Shown piece after piece: positions 43,962-54,207 of a stretch of 64,000 bases of DNA. The notes below the pieces were generated by a model. The model made no database searches and was not told the origin of the DNA. It saw nothing but the letters and a program-made list of their open reading frames with translations. A program made the translations under genes and the position numbers. The stretch is from Peromyscus leucopus (taxonomy: Eukaryota; Chordata; Mammalia; Rodentia; Cricetidae): NCBI RefSeq assembly GCF_004664715.2, contig NC_051068.1, positions 132,514,716 through 132,578,715 on the forward strand, written 5' to 3'. The stretch's first letter is position 1, and each line of letters opens with the position of its first letter.

Positions 43962-44205
43962 AGCGGTGTCTAGATTCGTTTATGTTTACTTTATGTACAT
44001 GAGTGTTTTGTCTGTAGGCTTGTGACCAGTGTCTGATACACATGTAGGTGTATCACGTGTGTGCCTGTGGAGGTCAGAACAGGCACTGCCCCCTCGAGCT
44101 AGAGTTAGAGGTGGCTGTGAGCTGCCATGTGGGTGCTGGGAGTTGAACCTGCGTCTTCTGCAAGAGCATCAGTGCTCTTAACTGCTAAGTCGTCGCTCCA
44201 GCCTT
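43962..44205 (-). repeat. B3-type SINE, minus
   Basis: 'tgtttactttatgtacatga', 'gtggaggtcagaacaggcac', 'gtgggtgctgggagttgaac', 'agtgctcttaactgctaag', 'tcgctccagcc'. Confidence 0.85.
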
Positions 44206-44417
44206 CTTCTCTTTCCTCTTCTTTCTTTCTTTTTCATTATTTAAAACAAATTTTAAGTTTAAATATATTTTGATCCTATTCTTCCCTCCTCTGAGTGCAA
44301 ATTCTCATAAGTGCAGAGCCATCTCTCCAGCCTCCCCTCCACAGCTTAAAAGAAACCTCCCTGTCCCTTTAAGGCCTCATCATGCTGCCACTGCTATAAT
44401 ACAACACAACACACCAT
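44206..44417. other. Pyrimidine-rich and AT-rich filler with a SINE end
   Basis: Includes 'gcagagccatctctccagcc' (about 44316), the complemented head of a B2/B3 SINE whose body is missing. Confidence 0.5.
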
Positions 44418-44600
44418 CTTTTTTTTTTTTTTTTTTTTTTAAAGATTTACTTATTATGTATACAATGTCAGAAGAGGACACCAGATCTCATTACAGATGG
44501 CTGTGAGTCACCATGTGGTTGCTGGGAATTGAACTCAGGACTTCTGGGAGATCAGTCAATGCTCTTAACCTCTGAGCCATCTCTCCAGCCCCTACACTGT
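44418..44600 (-). mobile_element. B2-type SINE, minus
   Basis: Poly(T) 44418-44440, then 'aagatttacttattatgtat', 'gaagaggacaccagatctca', 'ccatgtggttgctgggaatt', 'gaactcaggacttctggg', 'gagccatctctccagcccc'. Complete head. No clear target duplication. Confidence 0.9.
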
Positions 44601-46682
44601 CTATTTTTAGTGCTCTCCTATCCCAAGGGCTGATCATGGTTTCCATGTTTTCAATGCCCTCACTTCTAATAACACTCGTTTCCAAAGGGTGATTTAGTAT
44701 CAGATTCCTTTTCAAACCCATGGCTGCTGCTCTCTCCTTTCAACACCACGAACTCTAAAAACAAAACTTTTTTAAAGGTGACCACCTAAATGTAGATGAG
44801 GCACAAGCAGAGAAAGGAAAAAGAGGCAAGAGACAAACCATATACATGTGTGTATGGAATCACCACAGAGAGAAACCGCTGATGTGTATAACTGACAATA
44901 AAAAAATGAAATCAAGAAAACTCTTTCATGTGACGTGGAAACTTAGCAAAATATAATCAACTCAGTCGATGACACGTTAGCTCCAGAAGCGCATGAGAGA
45001 ACTAACGAGAAGTCCGGAGCTGAGGGTAGGCGAGGACCATGACCTTATGAATGGCACAGCTAGAGAGGCCTCCTAAGAAAGGAACAGCTGAGCAGAGTGC
45101 CAGAGAAGTGAGAACTCGCCACACTGCGGTCTGGTGCCGAGCTCTCCAGACAGAAGAAATCACTGGAGATGCCTGGAGGCTACGGGAGCCTGGTGGATTC
45201 ACAATGGCCCCACGTGGCTGGAGTGGAGTAGGCAAGGAGGTCTGGGGAAAAGAACTCTTTGTCTAAGACTAGCATGAATCATGTTGAATCTGCTGAGAGT
45301 CCAGGGAGGCTCAATAAAGGTCAGGGGTCATGGAGGGACCTCCTGATATGAAGACTAGAAAGTAAAGTCAGGGTATTTGTTTTGTCCTATCTTTAGAGGA
45401 GGGCAGAGAGGTGGGAAGGCCTGGTGTAGTTAGATCACAGGGTCACAGACCTTTCTGGCATACCGTGACTCACGCTGCTTTTAGACAATAGGCCATTTCC
45501 AAAGCTCTGCCTGGATGAATCTTCTTAACCGACTCCACCTTCATGCATTCTGACTGCTCACCAATTGTCTGAAACAGTCCAAAGTACCACATTGTCCTCT
45601 TGAGACGCTCTTATCAGGTCTCTGGTAACTTTAGACGAAATCACAAAAGTCCCTTTTAAAACCAACCCACACGTTTTTTTTCAGAAGTGAAAGACAATTT
45701 CCCATAGCCTTGGGAAGGAGCAGGCCAGAGAAGAGAGGAGGTAATGTGAAAGGCTCTTGGAATAAAGCTGCCCTTGATTGAGAGTTGGAGGAACCTCAGA
45801 AGAATGACTAGGGACTTTCTGGGCCACAAATCACAAAAGGAAGCATTATTAAACAATGGTTGGTGGCCCTCTAGATTATCATTCTCTCAAACCTCCTGAC
45901 ACGTTCCTGGTAGAAACTCATTCCCATGAAAAACTTGCTTCCCCGGGCTGCAATCCACTTTCTATGAAGTCAAGAGCCAGTCTGCTTCCCATCTCTACCA
46001 GTACCAGCTGAACTCTGCTAACCAAAGACCAGACAGCTTGGAAACATCTATTCCCACATCTTGCTGTGCCAGAGTATTTTGAACATGGATTAATAAGGGA
46101 GAGAAAATAAAATTTTGAAGCATGCCAGGAATTGAGTTGTTGAGTTTCTGAGTCAGCCAGTGTTCGAAACTAATGTCTGCCAACACATGTGTGACAGCTT
46201 GAGGTCACCATCAAGGAGCTGAGCTCAGTGGTGACAGACTTCATTGGAATTACTGGAATTTTCAGGCCTTGTTGTTGACCTACTTCACAGGAGAGTCTGA
46301 TAAAAAGATTGCCAGAATGATTGCCCAAATTCCAGCCCTATTCCTTTCTTCCTGACCAAACTTACTAGTCCCCCGGCTAGTCTGACATCTTTAATGTCTG
46401 ATTAGCTGCTTTTATGACCCCTCATGAATGTGAGTTCAGTAGGAGAGAGGATTTATGTGAGATTTTAGTGAGATATTTGCTGAACAGCTGGCCAATAGTC
46501 AGTGCACAGTGGAAATGGCCGTTACTGCAATCTTAGAACAGGGATAGGGAACATGTTTCTCAAAACTATCATCCCTTGACCTGGCAGGTAAGAAAACCTG
46601 AGTAATGAAAAGATGGTTCTAAACTTCACAGTCTTCTAAAAGAATCTCACTGGTCCATGCTATGTTCATGCAATGGCAATTT

Positions 46683-46684
<2 letters not shown>
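44601..46684. other. Unique sequence, nothing recognised
   Basis: 2.1 kb with no clear repeat and only short, mutually overlapping frames. Confidence 0.4.

Positions 46685-46726
<42 letters not shown>
46685..46726. repeat. (GT)n microsatellite
   Basis: About 21 GT units. Confidence 0.95.
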
Positions 46727-46728
<2 letters not shown>

Positions 46729-46952
46729 ACTTAATTGGGTCACAAGTTGTCCAGATATCTAGTCAAACAGTATTCTGGGTATTTCTGTAAAGATGTTTTT
46801 GGATACGATGAACATTTTAGCTGATAGAAAGTAAAGGAGATTGCTATCCTTGATAGGAGTGATCCTTATCCATTCAGTTCAAAACCTAAACAGAATAAAA
46901 AGATTCACCATTCCCTGGATAGGAGAAAATAATCCATTACTACTGAATTGAG

Positions 46953-46961
46953 GTGCGTGCG

Positions 46962-47032
<71 letters not shown>

Positions 47033-47044
47033 GCGCGCGCGTGT
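46953..47044. repeat. 92-bp alternating purine-pyrimidine tract
   Basis: GTGCGTGCGCAC start, (AC)n, about nine ACGC units, then (GC)n and GTGT, with strict purine-pyrimidine alternation throughout. CpG-containing ACGC and GC parts make it a strong Z-DNA candidate. The Arg/Ala/Cys minus frame over it is an artefact. Confidence 0.95.
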
Positions 47045-47370
47045 TTAGAAAAATAAATGATTGAGGGGAAGCCTGAAAACATCCATATCTTCAAATGAAA
47101 TAAGACAGAAAGGTTAAGAAAAAATTCATCTGTGGCCGTTGAACAAAATCAGTATGTTGATGAGGTTGCTGGTCAGTGGCTCCAAACTCTACTGAATGGG
47201 GGCTTCAAAAAAAAAAAGCAGTATAAGGTTTGGAGTAGAAGCAGAGGAGAGGTTCCTGTTCTCCAGAAGCCAAGAAAGCAGCCTTCATGTGAGTAGAATT
47301 GTGTTAGCTTTGACAGAAGACAGTGGTTCATCCAGGAGGAAGGTTTTCCTTGCCAAATCCTACTGGTCTC
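47045..47370. other. Unique sequence, nothing recognised
   Basis: A10 run near 47209. No family recognised. Confidence 0.35.
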
Positions 47371-47736
47371 TGCTGTGAGATGTCTTTCTGTAGGCTGTGA
47401 ATATGTGTTGCTCTGATTAATTGACAAATAAAGCTGCATTGGCCTATGGCAAGGCAGCTTAGAGGTTGGCAGAAATCCAAGCAGATAGACAGGAAGAGAA
47501 AGAAGAGGCAGAGAGACCAGCCTGCCACCCAAGGAACAACATGCCAGCAGACCGGTAAGCCATGAAATATGTGGCAAAACATAGATTAATAGAAAAGGGT
47601 TCATTTAAGTTATAAGAGCTAGCTAGCAAGAATCCTGTCATATGCATGCAATTGGTAATTAATATAAGCCTCTGTGTGTTTATTTGGGTCTGAGTGGCTG
47701 CGGGACTGGGTGGGACACAAGAAAACTTCAACTACA
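47371..47736 (+). mobile_element. Solo LTR, mys/MYSERV-like (ERVK type)
   Basis: 366-bp unit from TGCTGTGAGATG to CTTCAACTACA with a perfect 6-bp duplication GGTCTC (47365-47370, 47737-47742). Contains 'gacaaataaagctgcattgg' (AATAAA), 'ttaagttataagagctagct' and 'gcctctgtgtgtttatttgg'. Distantly related to the LTRs at 6703 and 52593. No internal region, so a solo LTR. Confidence 0.9.
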
Positions 47737-47742
47737 GGTCTC

Positions 47743-48293
47743 CATTACAAGTAAACCAAACATGCAGAGTAGTTTGACCATCATAGCTCAGTTATTCTAG
47801 GCAGTTCTGTCTGGTGAGACGAACTAATGTCAGCTCAGGACTGTGTTGAGGCTTGCTACTTGGTTTATTGATTTCATTTCCCTGAATACGCTAGCCTCTT
47901 CCAAAATGGCCATAGACAACTTTCACCAATGAAAGGGGTTTATAAATGCCAACAAAAGATAGCAAAGGAACCCCAAATCTACCACTGAACATGTGATTTC
48001 TCCCAAATCATATGTTACTGCAGTGGCCAGCTTACATCTAAAGCCCTGTTTGCCATTTGAGATGAAAACCCCATCCTACTGAGAGACAGGTCTCTAAAGA
48101 CTAGAAGCAAGACCTAAGCAAAGCAAGGCCAAAGATATGAGTTCTTCAAAGCTCCTGAAAGCCAGTGTTCTTGGTCACAAAATCTGAAAAGAAATCCTAG
48201 CAAATCCAGGTTCTGTGCCACCCCTGGATGTGAGGTTCATGGGACACCTGAAGTGGCTTTTCACCACAAATGCATCACAGAAAGGAAGCATTT
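47743..48293. other. Unique sequence, nothing recognised
   Basis: Spacer between two LTR insertions. No feature recognised. Confidence 0.4.
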
Positions 48294-48299
48294 CCTTTT

Positions 48300-49001
48300 T
48301 GTAGTAAGCTTTCTTGTTGGACTTTCTTGGACCACCAGCCCGCAAATAATGACACAGAGACTTATTATTAATTATGAAAGCTTGGCCTTAGCTTAGGCTT
48401 TTCCCCAACTAGCTCTTATAACTTAAATTAACCTGTCTGTCTCTATTAATCTACATTCTGCACATGGCTCAGTTACCTCTGCTCTGTACCATATATCCGA
48501 CTTCTTCTGAGTCTCCAGTTTCTCTCTGTGCACCTATATTCCTCTTCCTTTCTCTCCCCAGAAATCCCACCTATCCTCTCCTGCCTAGCTATTGGCCATT
48601 CACCTTTTTATTACACCAGTCACCGCAACACATCTTTACACAGCGTACATGTAAGCAGACTTTTATGTCCCACCAGCCTGCTCTCTTTATATTAATTATA
48701 AATTATTGGCTGAGAGCTTAGACTTGTTTTTAACTAGCTTTAATAACTTAAATTGACCCATTTCTAGTCATCTATGTGCTGCCCGAGGCTCATTTACTTC
48801 GTCTATGTATTTTTCATGTTGCTTCTTCCTAGTCTGTCAGGTAATTCCTGAGAATCCTCCTCCTCCTCCTTCTTCCCAGCATTCTCTTAGTCTGGTTCTC
48901 CTACCTAACCTTATCTTGCCTAGCTATAGACCAGTCAGCTTCTTTATTAAACCAATCACAGCGACATATGTTCACACAGTGTACAGGAATATCCCACAAC
49001 A
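48300..49001 (-). mobile_element. Head-to-tail LTR pair inserted as one unit
   Basis: Two LTR-like units on the minus strand meet at a CA|TG junction (48649|48650). The upstream unit is 48650-49001 (352 bp, starts TGTTGTGGGATATTCC in its own sense). The downstream unit is 48300-48649 (350 bp, ends CTTACTACA). Both carry an AATAAA-type signal and share 'taatttaagttat'. Only the outer ends carry a duplication, CCTTTT (48294-48299, 49002-49007). The two units differ at roughly a third of positions, and no internal viral sequence separates them. Confidence 0.8.
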
Positions 49002-49007
49002 CCTTTT

Positions 49008-50399
49008 TGACTCCCAGGATGGTCAAGGGCCATCAGAACAAGAAGATAAGAGATAGCGGAAGGCACAAAGTGATCAGGTGCAGCGCTGGGACTTCAAGGG
49101 CACAAAGGGGAGAGTCTGGGAGTGCTGAGCTCAAAGGAAGATGCCTGAGCTTCCCAGATCTCAGCCTTGGGTCTTGTGACTCAAAGGTTTTCCTGAAGAG
49201 CATGGGCAGTGCCCCCTTGACACCCAATGGCCAGAATTAAGATGGCTGGTGGGATTCAGATACTAGTGAATGGTAGGATGGGAAGAGGTCAGATTCCACA
49301 CACTGTGAAGGAGTGGTCTCACCACTGGTGGAGCCCAAACACCTACTGTCTTTGGCTCAGTCTTACACTGCCGGAATTTGTGTTTCAGATGGAATCCTGT
49401 AGCTCTTGCTGAAGCTGCTCAGCAGTGCTGTTATTTCCTACTATGCCAGCGATTCAAGTGCATATGGCCAGGGGTCAGCCACGAAAACACGAATTTAATA
49501 TCCCATTTAAATTTTGTCTTTACCTTCTCTGCTAATTTAATATACCATTTTCAAGCTAGCCTTAGCTTTAAACAGAAATATAACTTCACTCCTACTCTAT
49601 AGAAAACAAATAAAAATACTGTTGAAGATTAAATAAACATATCCACAGCCAAGTACTTAGTCAAGTACATTTTCACTGTTTTAGTTTTTTTGAACATATT
49701 CACTTTTAGCAAGTATATCAGCTATGCACTGACTAGAGTCTAATGCTTTGGCATACTTTAGCCATGGATTGCTCAACACTTAAGCGATAAAAGGAAAACA
49801 ACCCTGCTGGTATGATGGGAGTTGTCTTTGCATGTCTCAGCTGTCCATACCCCCAAATCAGGAACTGCAAAGTAAAAAGGACTTTATGGTGTGTGTGTGG
49901 GGGGGGGCTCTCAGGTTGCTTCGAAGATGTGGCTTCAACAGTTCTAAAGACAGGAGAACTGAGAGCTCCTACAGAATAATGAATATTGAGATGAAGCAGC
50001 CACCAAACCGACTACAAGACAAAGATTTAAAGGAGAGGGAGACTGTGAGAGCAGAATGGAAATGTTCTCGAGACTCAGGTACAACATAATCATTCAGTTG
50101 TTCTGGTCATTCAAGATGTCTCTTGCCAAAGGGTGGGGGAGACCAAAGTTCACGTTCTAGGCAAGCAGAGTTCTGCTTCCACAATGGCCTCAGACTCTGT
50201 TTTGAGAAGCTTTTTCAATGATGCTTTCATCATACTTTTCTATTTTCAAACAAATTTATACTGCTGTGAATAAAGGCAGGAATCATTGTCTTATTTTCCT
50301 TTCCGCAACTAAATGTAATCTGGTATTCTTTGAACCCCCATAGCACATAGCTTTTCAGTTCAGGGCAAAGTCAGCAAAGCCTGGGCTGAAGAGGTGGAT
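49008..50399. other. Unique sequence, nothing recognised
   Basis: 1.4 kb. G9 at 49899-49907. Frames of 60-90 codons without motifs. Confidence 0.4.
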
Positions 50400-50413
50400 C
50401 AGTTAGTAAAATA

Positions 50414-50613
50414 GGCTGGAGAGATAGCTCAGAGGTTAAGAGCCCTGGCTGCTCTTCCAGAGGTCCTGAGTTCAATTCCCAGCAACCACATATGGTTTAT
50501 AACCATTTGTAATGAGATCTAGTGCCCTCTTCTGGCCTGCAGGGATACATGAAGGCAGAACACAGTATCCATAATAAACAAACAAAAAACAACAACAACA
50601 ACAAAACAAAAAA
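50414..50613 (+). mobile_element. Complete B2 SINE with perfect TSD
   Basis: 'ggctggagagatagctcaga', 'gctcttccagaggtcctgag', 'ttcaattcccagcaaccaca', 'ccctcttctggcctgcaggg', then an (AAC)n/A-rich tail. A perfect 14-bp duplication 'cagttagtaaaata' flanks it (50400-50413 and 50614-50627). Low divergence, probably one of the youngest insertions here. Confidence 0.97.
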
Positions 50614-50639
50614 CAGTTAGTAAAATACCTAGCATTGCA

Positions 50640-50905
50640 AGTGTGTAACTGAGGTTACACCCCCCAGGCTGCACCTAAAATCCATTGTAGATGTGCACAC
50701 CTGTGATCCCAGGACAGGCAGGGCAGAAACAGAAGGATCCCTGGCGCTTGCTGGCCAGCCAACCTAACCAAATTAGTGAGTTGCAGGTTCAGGGAGAGAT
50801 CCTGTCTCAAAAAATAAAGTGAGGAGCAATTGAGGAAGACACCCAACACCAATCTCTAACTTCTATATGTACATGTGCACACATGTATACATACCAACAC
50901 AACAC

Positions 50906-50907
<2 letters not shown>
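50640..50907 (+). repeat. B4-type SINE
   Basis: 'gtagatgtgcacacctgtga', 'tcccaggacaggcagggcag', 'cttgctggccagccaaccta', 'gttcagggagagatcctgtc', 'aattgaggaagacacccaac' in order. Confidence 0.8.

Positions 50908-50944
<37 letters not shown>
50908..50944. repeat. (AC)n microsatellite
   Basis: Expanded tail of the preceding B4 SINE. Confidence 0.95.
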
Positions 50945-50948
<4 letters not shown>

Positions 50949-51585
50949 TTAAATAAAATAAGAAATAAGAATTGATTGACATTGACCCACGGAAAACACC
51001 TCTAGATTTAGGATGAGGGAGAGCCTATCCAAACCATAGAGGTCATCACTCTACTCTTTCCTGAGACCCAGGGGTCAGTCCCCATTCTTGGGCTACCTCA
51101 GAGGCTCTGACCTTGGCCAGTGGTGAGACGAAATTTGCTCATCTCCCTGGATGGATCTGAGAAGATCATCGCAGACCTCTGGTGGTCTTCACCTAAGGAA
51201 CACAGAGTATACAGTGCCACCTTTCAGTGACCCTTGCTCATGGAGTGACTGGATGAGAAAAGTCCCTAAATCCTTCCTCTTCACTTTGGAATGTATCTTA
51301 TTCTTTCCAGATGTTTTTCCTAATAACAGAGCTTGATTTGTTCTAAGGGTGAGTCCACATTCCCTCAGCACAGAGTGAACAATAGGGAGATGATCCAGAC
51401 ATGAGCAGGAAGCAGGGTATTGGGGCATAAAATAACTTTTTGCTGGGTGGCTCAAGGTTGATAATATTATCGTGATGACATTTAACTTGAAAGAAGAAAT
51501 AAAACTGTCTTCACTTTCCAAGGAACATGCTGCCTCATTATCTCATACATAATCTCAAATAATCCAAAAGGCAAAAGACAATCAA
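50945..51585. other. Unique sequence, nothing recognised
   Basis: Overlapping frames (61 codons plus, 110 codons minus) around 51151-51521, no motifs. Confidence 0.4.
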
Positions 51586-52134
51586 GCAAATAAAAAATAT
51601 TCTTGAATAATGGTTCAGAAAGGTTTCAGCACACAAAATCAACACACACAAATAATGTTTCTATATAACATCAAAGACCATGTGGACACAAAAGCCAACA
51701 CATACTACCATTTACAGTGTCCCCCAATAAAATTTGCTGGTGGAATTCCAACAAAACGTGTACCTTTCTGTTGAAAACCACAGAAAGACAAAAGAAATAA
51801 AGAAAGTTGTAAATAAATAGAAAAATATACTATGTTCACTGACTGGAACACTCAGCACAGGAAAGATATCAATTCTCCTGAAGTTACTCTGTCCAACATA
51901 ACTCCTGTCAAAATCCCAGCAAGAATTTTTGCAGACTTAGATAACATTATTATTGAATTTCTATGGAAAATTAGCAGGATTAGAATAGTTGAAAAATGTT
52001 TGGAAGAGAAAAACAAAGGGATAAATCATTCCATCTAAGTTATACTATATCATATCACTATGATGATAAGGAAAATGTACACAGTGGAAGGACAGCTAGA
52101 ACTGTGGAGCAGAACAGAAATCCACCTACACAGA
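51586..52134 (+). repeat. Old L1 ORF2 fragment, left part
   Basis: 'aaaatcaacacacacaaata', 'tatactatgttcactgactg', 'caaaatcccagcaagaattt', 'gaatttctatggaaaattag', 'agaacagaaatccacctaca' track L1 ORF2 (reverse transcriptase C-terminal region onward). Frames are broken. Continues at 53218 after an insertion. Confidence 0.85.
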
Positions 52135-52499
52135 TGACTAATTTTTTTCTTTTCTTTTTGAGATTACATTATAATCACAACATTTCTTCCTTCCCTTCCC
52201 TCCATCTAAACTCTCCCAAATACCCCTCCTTGTTCTCTTTTCAATTCATTCCCTCTTTTTACATTAAATTGTTATTATATGCATCTATTTGTATTCCTAA
52301 ATGTAATCCACTCAGTCTGCATAATGCTGGTCATGTGTATGTTTTCATGGCTTACATATATATACATAGTATGTATGTATGTATGTATGTATGTATGTAT
52401 GTATGTATATGTTGGTTAACTAACTGAGGTGCTCTTAGCAGGAGAAGACTATTTCTCCCTCTCTGAGCATTTCTTAGTTGTCTGTAGTTCTTTGTGTAG
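52135..52499 (-). mobile_element. Lx-type L1 3' end, minus (3' part of an inverted insertion)
   Basis: Poly(T) at 52141-52161, then complemented L1 3' UTR: 'gagattacattataatcaca', 'ctaaactctcccaaataccc', 'tgtattcctaaatgtaatcc', 'gctcttagcaggagaagact', ending 'agttctttgtgtag'. A (TATG)n repeat lies at 52372-52409. Its inner end shares CTACACAAAG with the outer end of the plus-oriented arm at 53196-53205. Confidence 0.85.
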
Positions 52500-52592
52500 A
52501 TGGAAACTATTACAGAAAATAACAACCTATCAAATGCAAGTTGTGAAGTTCAGTCCCACTGAATGTATCTGCAAAATACTCCCACAACTATG
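52500..52592 (+). mobile_element. Lx-type L1 3' UTR, inverted 5' arm, left part
   Basis: Plus-oriented L1: 'aataacaacctatcaaatgc', 'aagttgtgaagttcagtccc'. It opposes the minus-oriented segment before it and continues at 52985 after a solo LTR. Confidence 0.8.
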
Positions 52593-52984
52593 TGCTGTGG
52601 GATGTTCTGTATGGCAAATGTATTGCTCTGATTGGTCAATAAATAAAATACTGATTGGCCAGTGGCTAGGCAGGAAGTATAAGCGGGACTAACAGAGAGG
52701 AGAAAAGAAAGAACAGGAAGGCAGAAGGAGACACTGCCAGCTGCCGCCAGGATAAGCAGCGTGTGAAGATGCCGGTAAGCCACGAGCCATGTGGCAAGGT
52801 ATAGATTTATGGAAATGGATTAATTTAAGCTATAAGAACAGTTAGCAAGAAGCCTGCCACGGCCATACAGTTTGTAAGCAATATAAGTCTCTGTGTTTAC
52901 TTGGTTGGGACTGAGCGGCTGTGGGACTGGTGTGTGACAAAGATTTGTCCTGACTGTGGGCAAGGCAGGAAAACTCTAGCTACA
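52593..52984 (+). mobile_element. Solo LTR, mys/MYSERV-like (ERVK type)
   Basis: 392-bp TGCTGTGGGATG... to ...CTCTAGCTACA with a perfect 6-bp duplication ACTATG (52587-52592, 52985-52990). Close relative of 6703-7088: 'gtcaataaataaaatactga', 'aagcgggactaacagagagg', 'gatgccggtaagccacgag', 'gtctctgtgtttacttggtt'. It inserted into the already inverted L1 arm. Confidence 0.93.
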
Positions 52985-53217
52985 ACTATGGTTCAGGAAC
53001 ATTGCAGAAGAAGGGTCGGAAAGACTGTAAGAGCTAGAGAACCAGGAAATTAGCTGTGAGACTGTGTCTCCTCGTGCTGTCAGAAGCTACATGCATGAAG
53101 TCTCACCAATATGACTGCACCTCCCCCAACATGAGCTTATCAAGACAACAACAGTTATGCCAAAGGGGATGAGGAGAGCCCATGAGGCCTCAACCCTACA
53201 CAAAGTTGACTGATTTT
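52985..53217 (+). mobile_element. Lx-type L1 3' UTR, inverted 5' arm, right part, with TSD
   Basis: 'ggaacattgcagaagaaggg', 'ctgtgagactgtgtctcctc', 'gaagtctcaccaatatgact', 'gcctcaaccctacacaaag' (ends 53205). The following 'tgactgatttt' (53207-53217) matches 'tgactaatttt' (52135-52145) at 10 of 11 bases, the presumed target duplication of the whole L1 insertion. Confidence 0.8.
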
Positions 53218-53480
53218 GACCAACAGCAAAACAAAGTCAACAGAGGAAAAGCATTATAGGATGGCAGGGATTTTGACCCATGTCTCTCCTCTTACATAAA
53301 ATTAACTCAAAGTGTACCATAAATATAAATATACAGTGTGACTGTAAAAGTTTATGAGAAAAATAAGAAAAAATAATACTTGGGATCAGGAATAGTGAAT
53401 AATTTTTAAACACAACACTAAAACTATAATCAATAAAAGAAAAAAGGATTAACTGTTCTTTCTTGAAGTCAAAATGACTA
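53218..53480 (+). repeat. Old L1 ORF2 fragment, right part
   Basis: Resumes exactly where 52134 left off: 'caacagcaaaacaaagtcaa', 'gacccatgtctctcctctta', 'cataaaattaactcaaagtg', 'ataatcaataaaagaaaaaa'. This is the ORF2 region after '...ctgattttgacaaagg' in intact L1s. Confidence 0.8.
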
Positions 53481-53487
53481 TAAGGAC

Positions 53488-53575
53488 CCTGTAGGACTGG
53501 GGTGAAACTCTGTAGAGCTCTGACCTAGAATGATCAGGGCCCGGGATTCAGTCCAGCTCTGCAGTGTCCTGTGAG
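53488..53575 (+). repeat. ID-like SINE fragment
   Basis: 'ggactggggtgaaactctgt', 'agagctctgacctagaatg', 'ccgggattcagtccagctct' resembles an ID element with diverged boxes. Confidence 0.5.
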
Positions 53576-53684
53576 GAAGGAGAGAGGCGAGGAGAGCAGA
53601 GGGAGAGAGTGTGCGTACTACAGACTGCTAGAGAGCATCACATGACAGAGGACTCACATCCACAAAGACCTCTCAAAGCTCCTT

Positions 53685-53724
53685 GGTGATGGTGGTGGTG
53701 GTGGTGGCGGCGGCGGCGGCGGGA
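53685..53724. repeat. (GGT)n(GGC)n trinucleotide tract
   Basis: GGT units pass into five GGC units, a G/C-rich triplet repeat outside any supported exon. Confidence 0.9.
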
Positions 53725-53784
53725 GGAAGCATGTTGTAACTGCAAAAGTGTAACACCAGGGAGAGCTTTGTGGTGCTAGAGAGT

Positions 53785-53985
53785 TGCATCTTCATTTTAG
53801 TGGCTGTTATGACTTTACACATGATAAAATTGCTGGACTCTATGAAAAACTAGCAAAATCTGAATGGGGCCTGCATTGTATTAATGTCGCTTTCTTGGAG
53901 AAAAGTAGGTGCAGGGTACACAGGACCTGCTTGTGCTGGCTACCCTGTATACTTTTGCCTATTAATTAATTCTAATGAAATTACT
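53785..53985 (+). repeat. Old L1 (L1M-type) 3' end
   Basis: 'gactttacacatgataaaat', 'actagcaaaatctgaatggg', 'tgtattaatgtcgctttctt', 'cagggtacacaggacctgct' follow the L1M 3' UTR. Possibly the end of the L1 at 51586-53480 with the middle deleted. Confidence 0.65.
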
Positions 53986-54140
53986 TTAGAAATTGAATTG
54001 TTACCTACAGGGCCATCCCAGTGGAGCGGCTCATAACTCAGGTGCAGCTCTCGTGTCCCACTCCAGACAGCGGCTCTTCCAGGGACTAGAGCTTGCATTT
54101 CTTTGGGGCCTCCACATTCTGACCACAGACCAGTGTTTCT

Positions 54141-54175
54141 TTTCTTTTTTTTTTCTTTTCTCTTTCTTTCTTTTT

Positions 54176-54207
<32 letters not shown>

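Noticed and set aside
53685..53724. GGC repeat as a possible disease-type triplet in a 5' UTR
   Set aside because: Only about five GGC units, between an ID fragment and an L1 3' end, without promoter or exon evidence.
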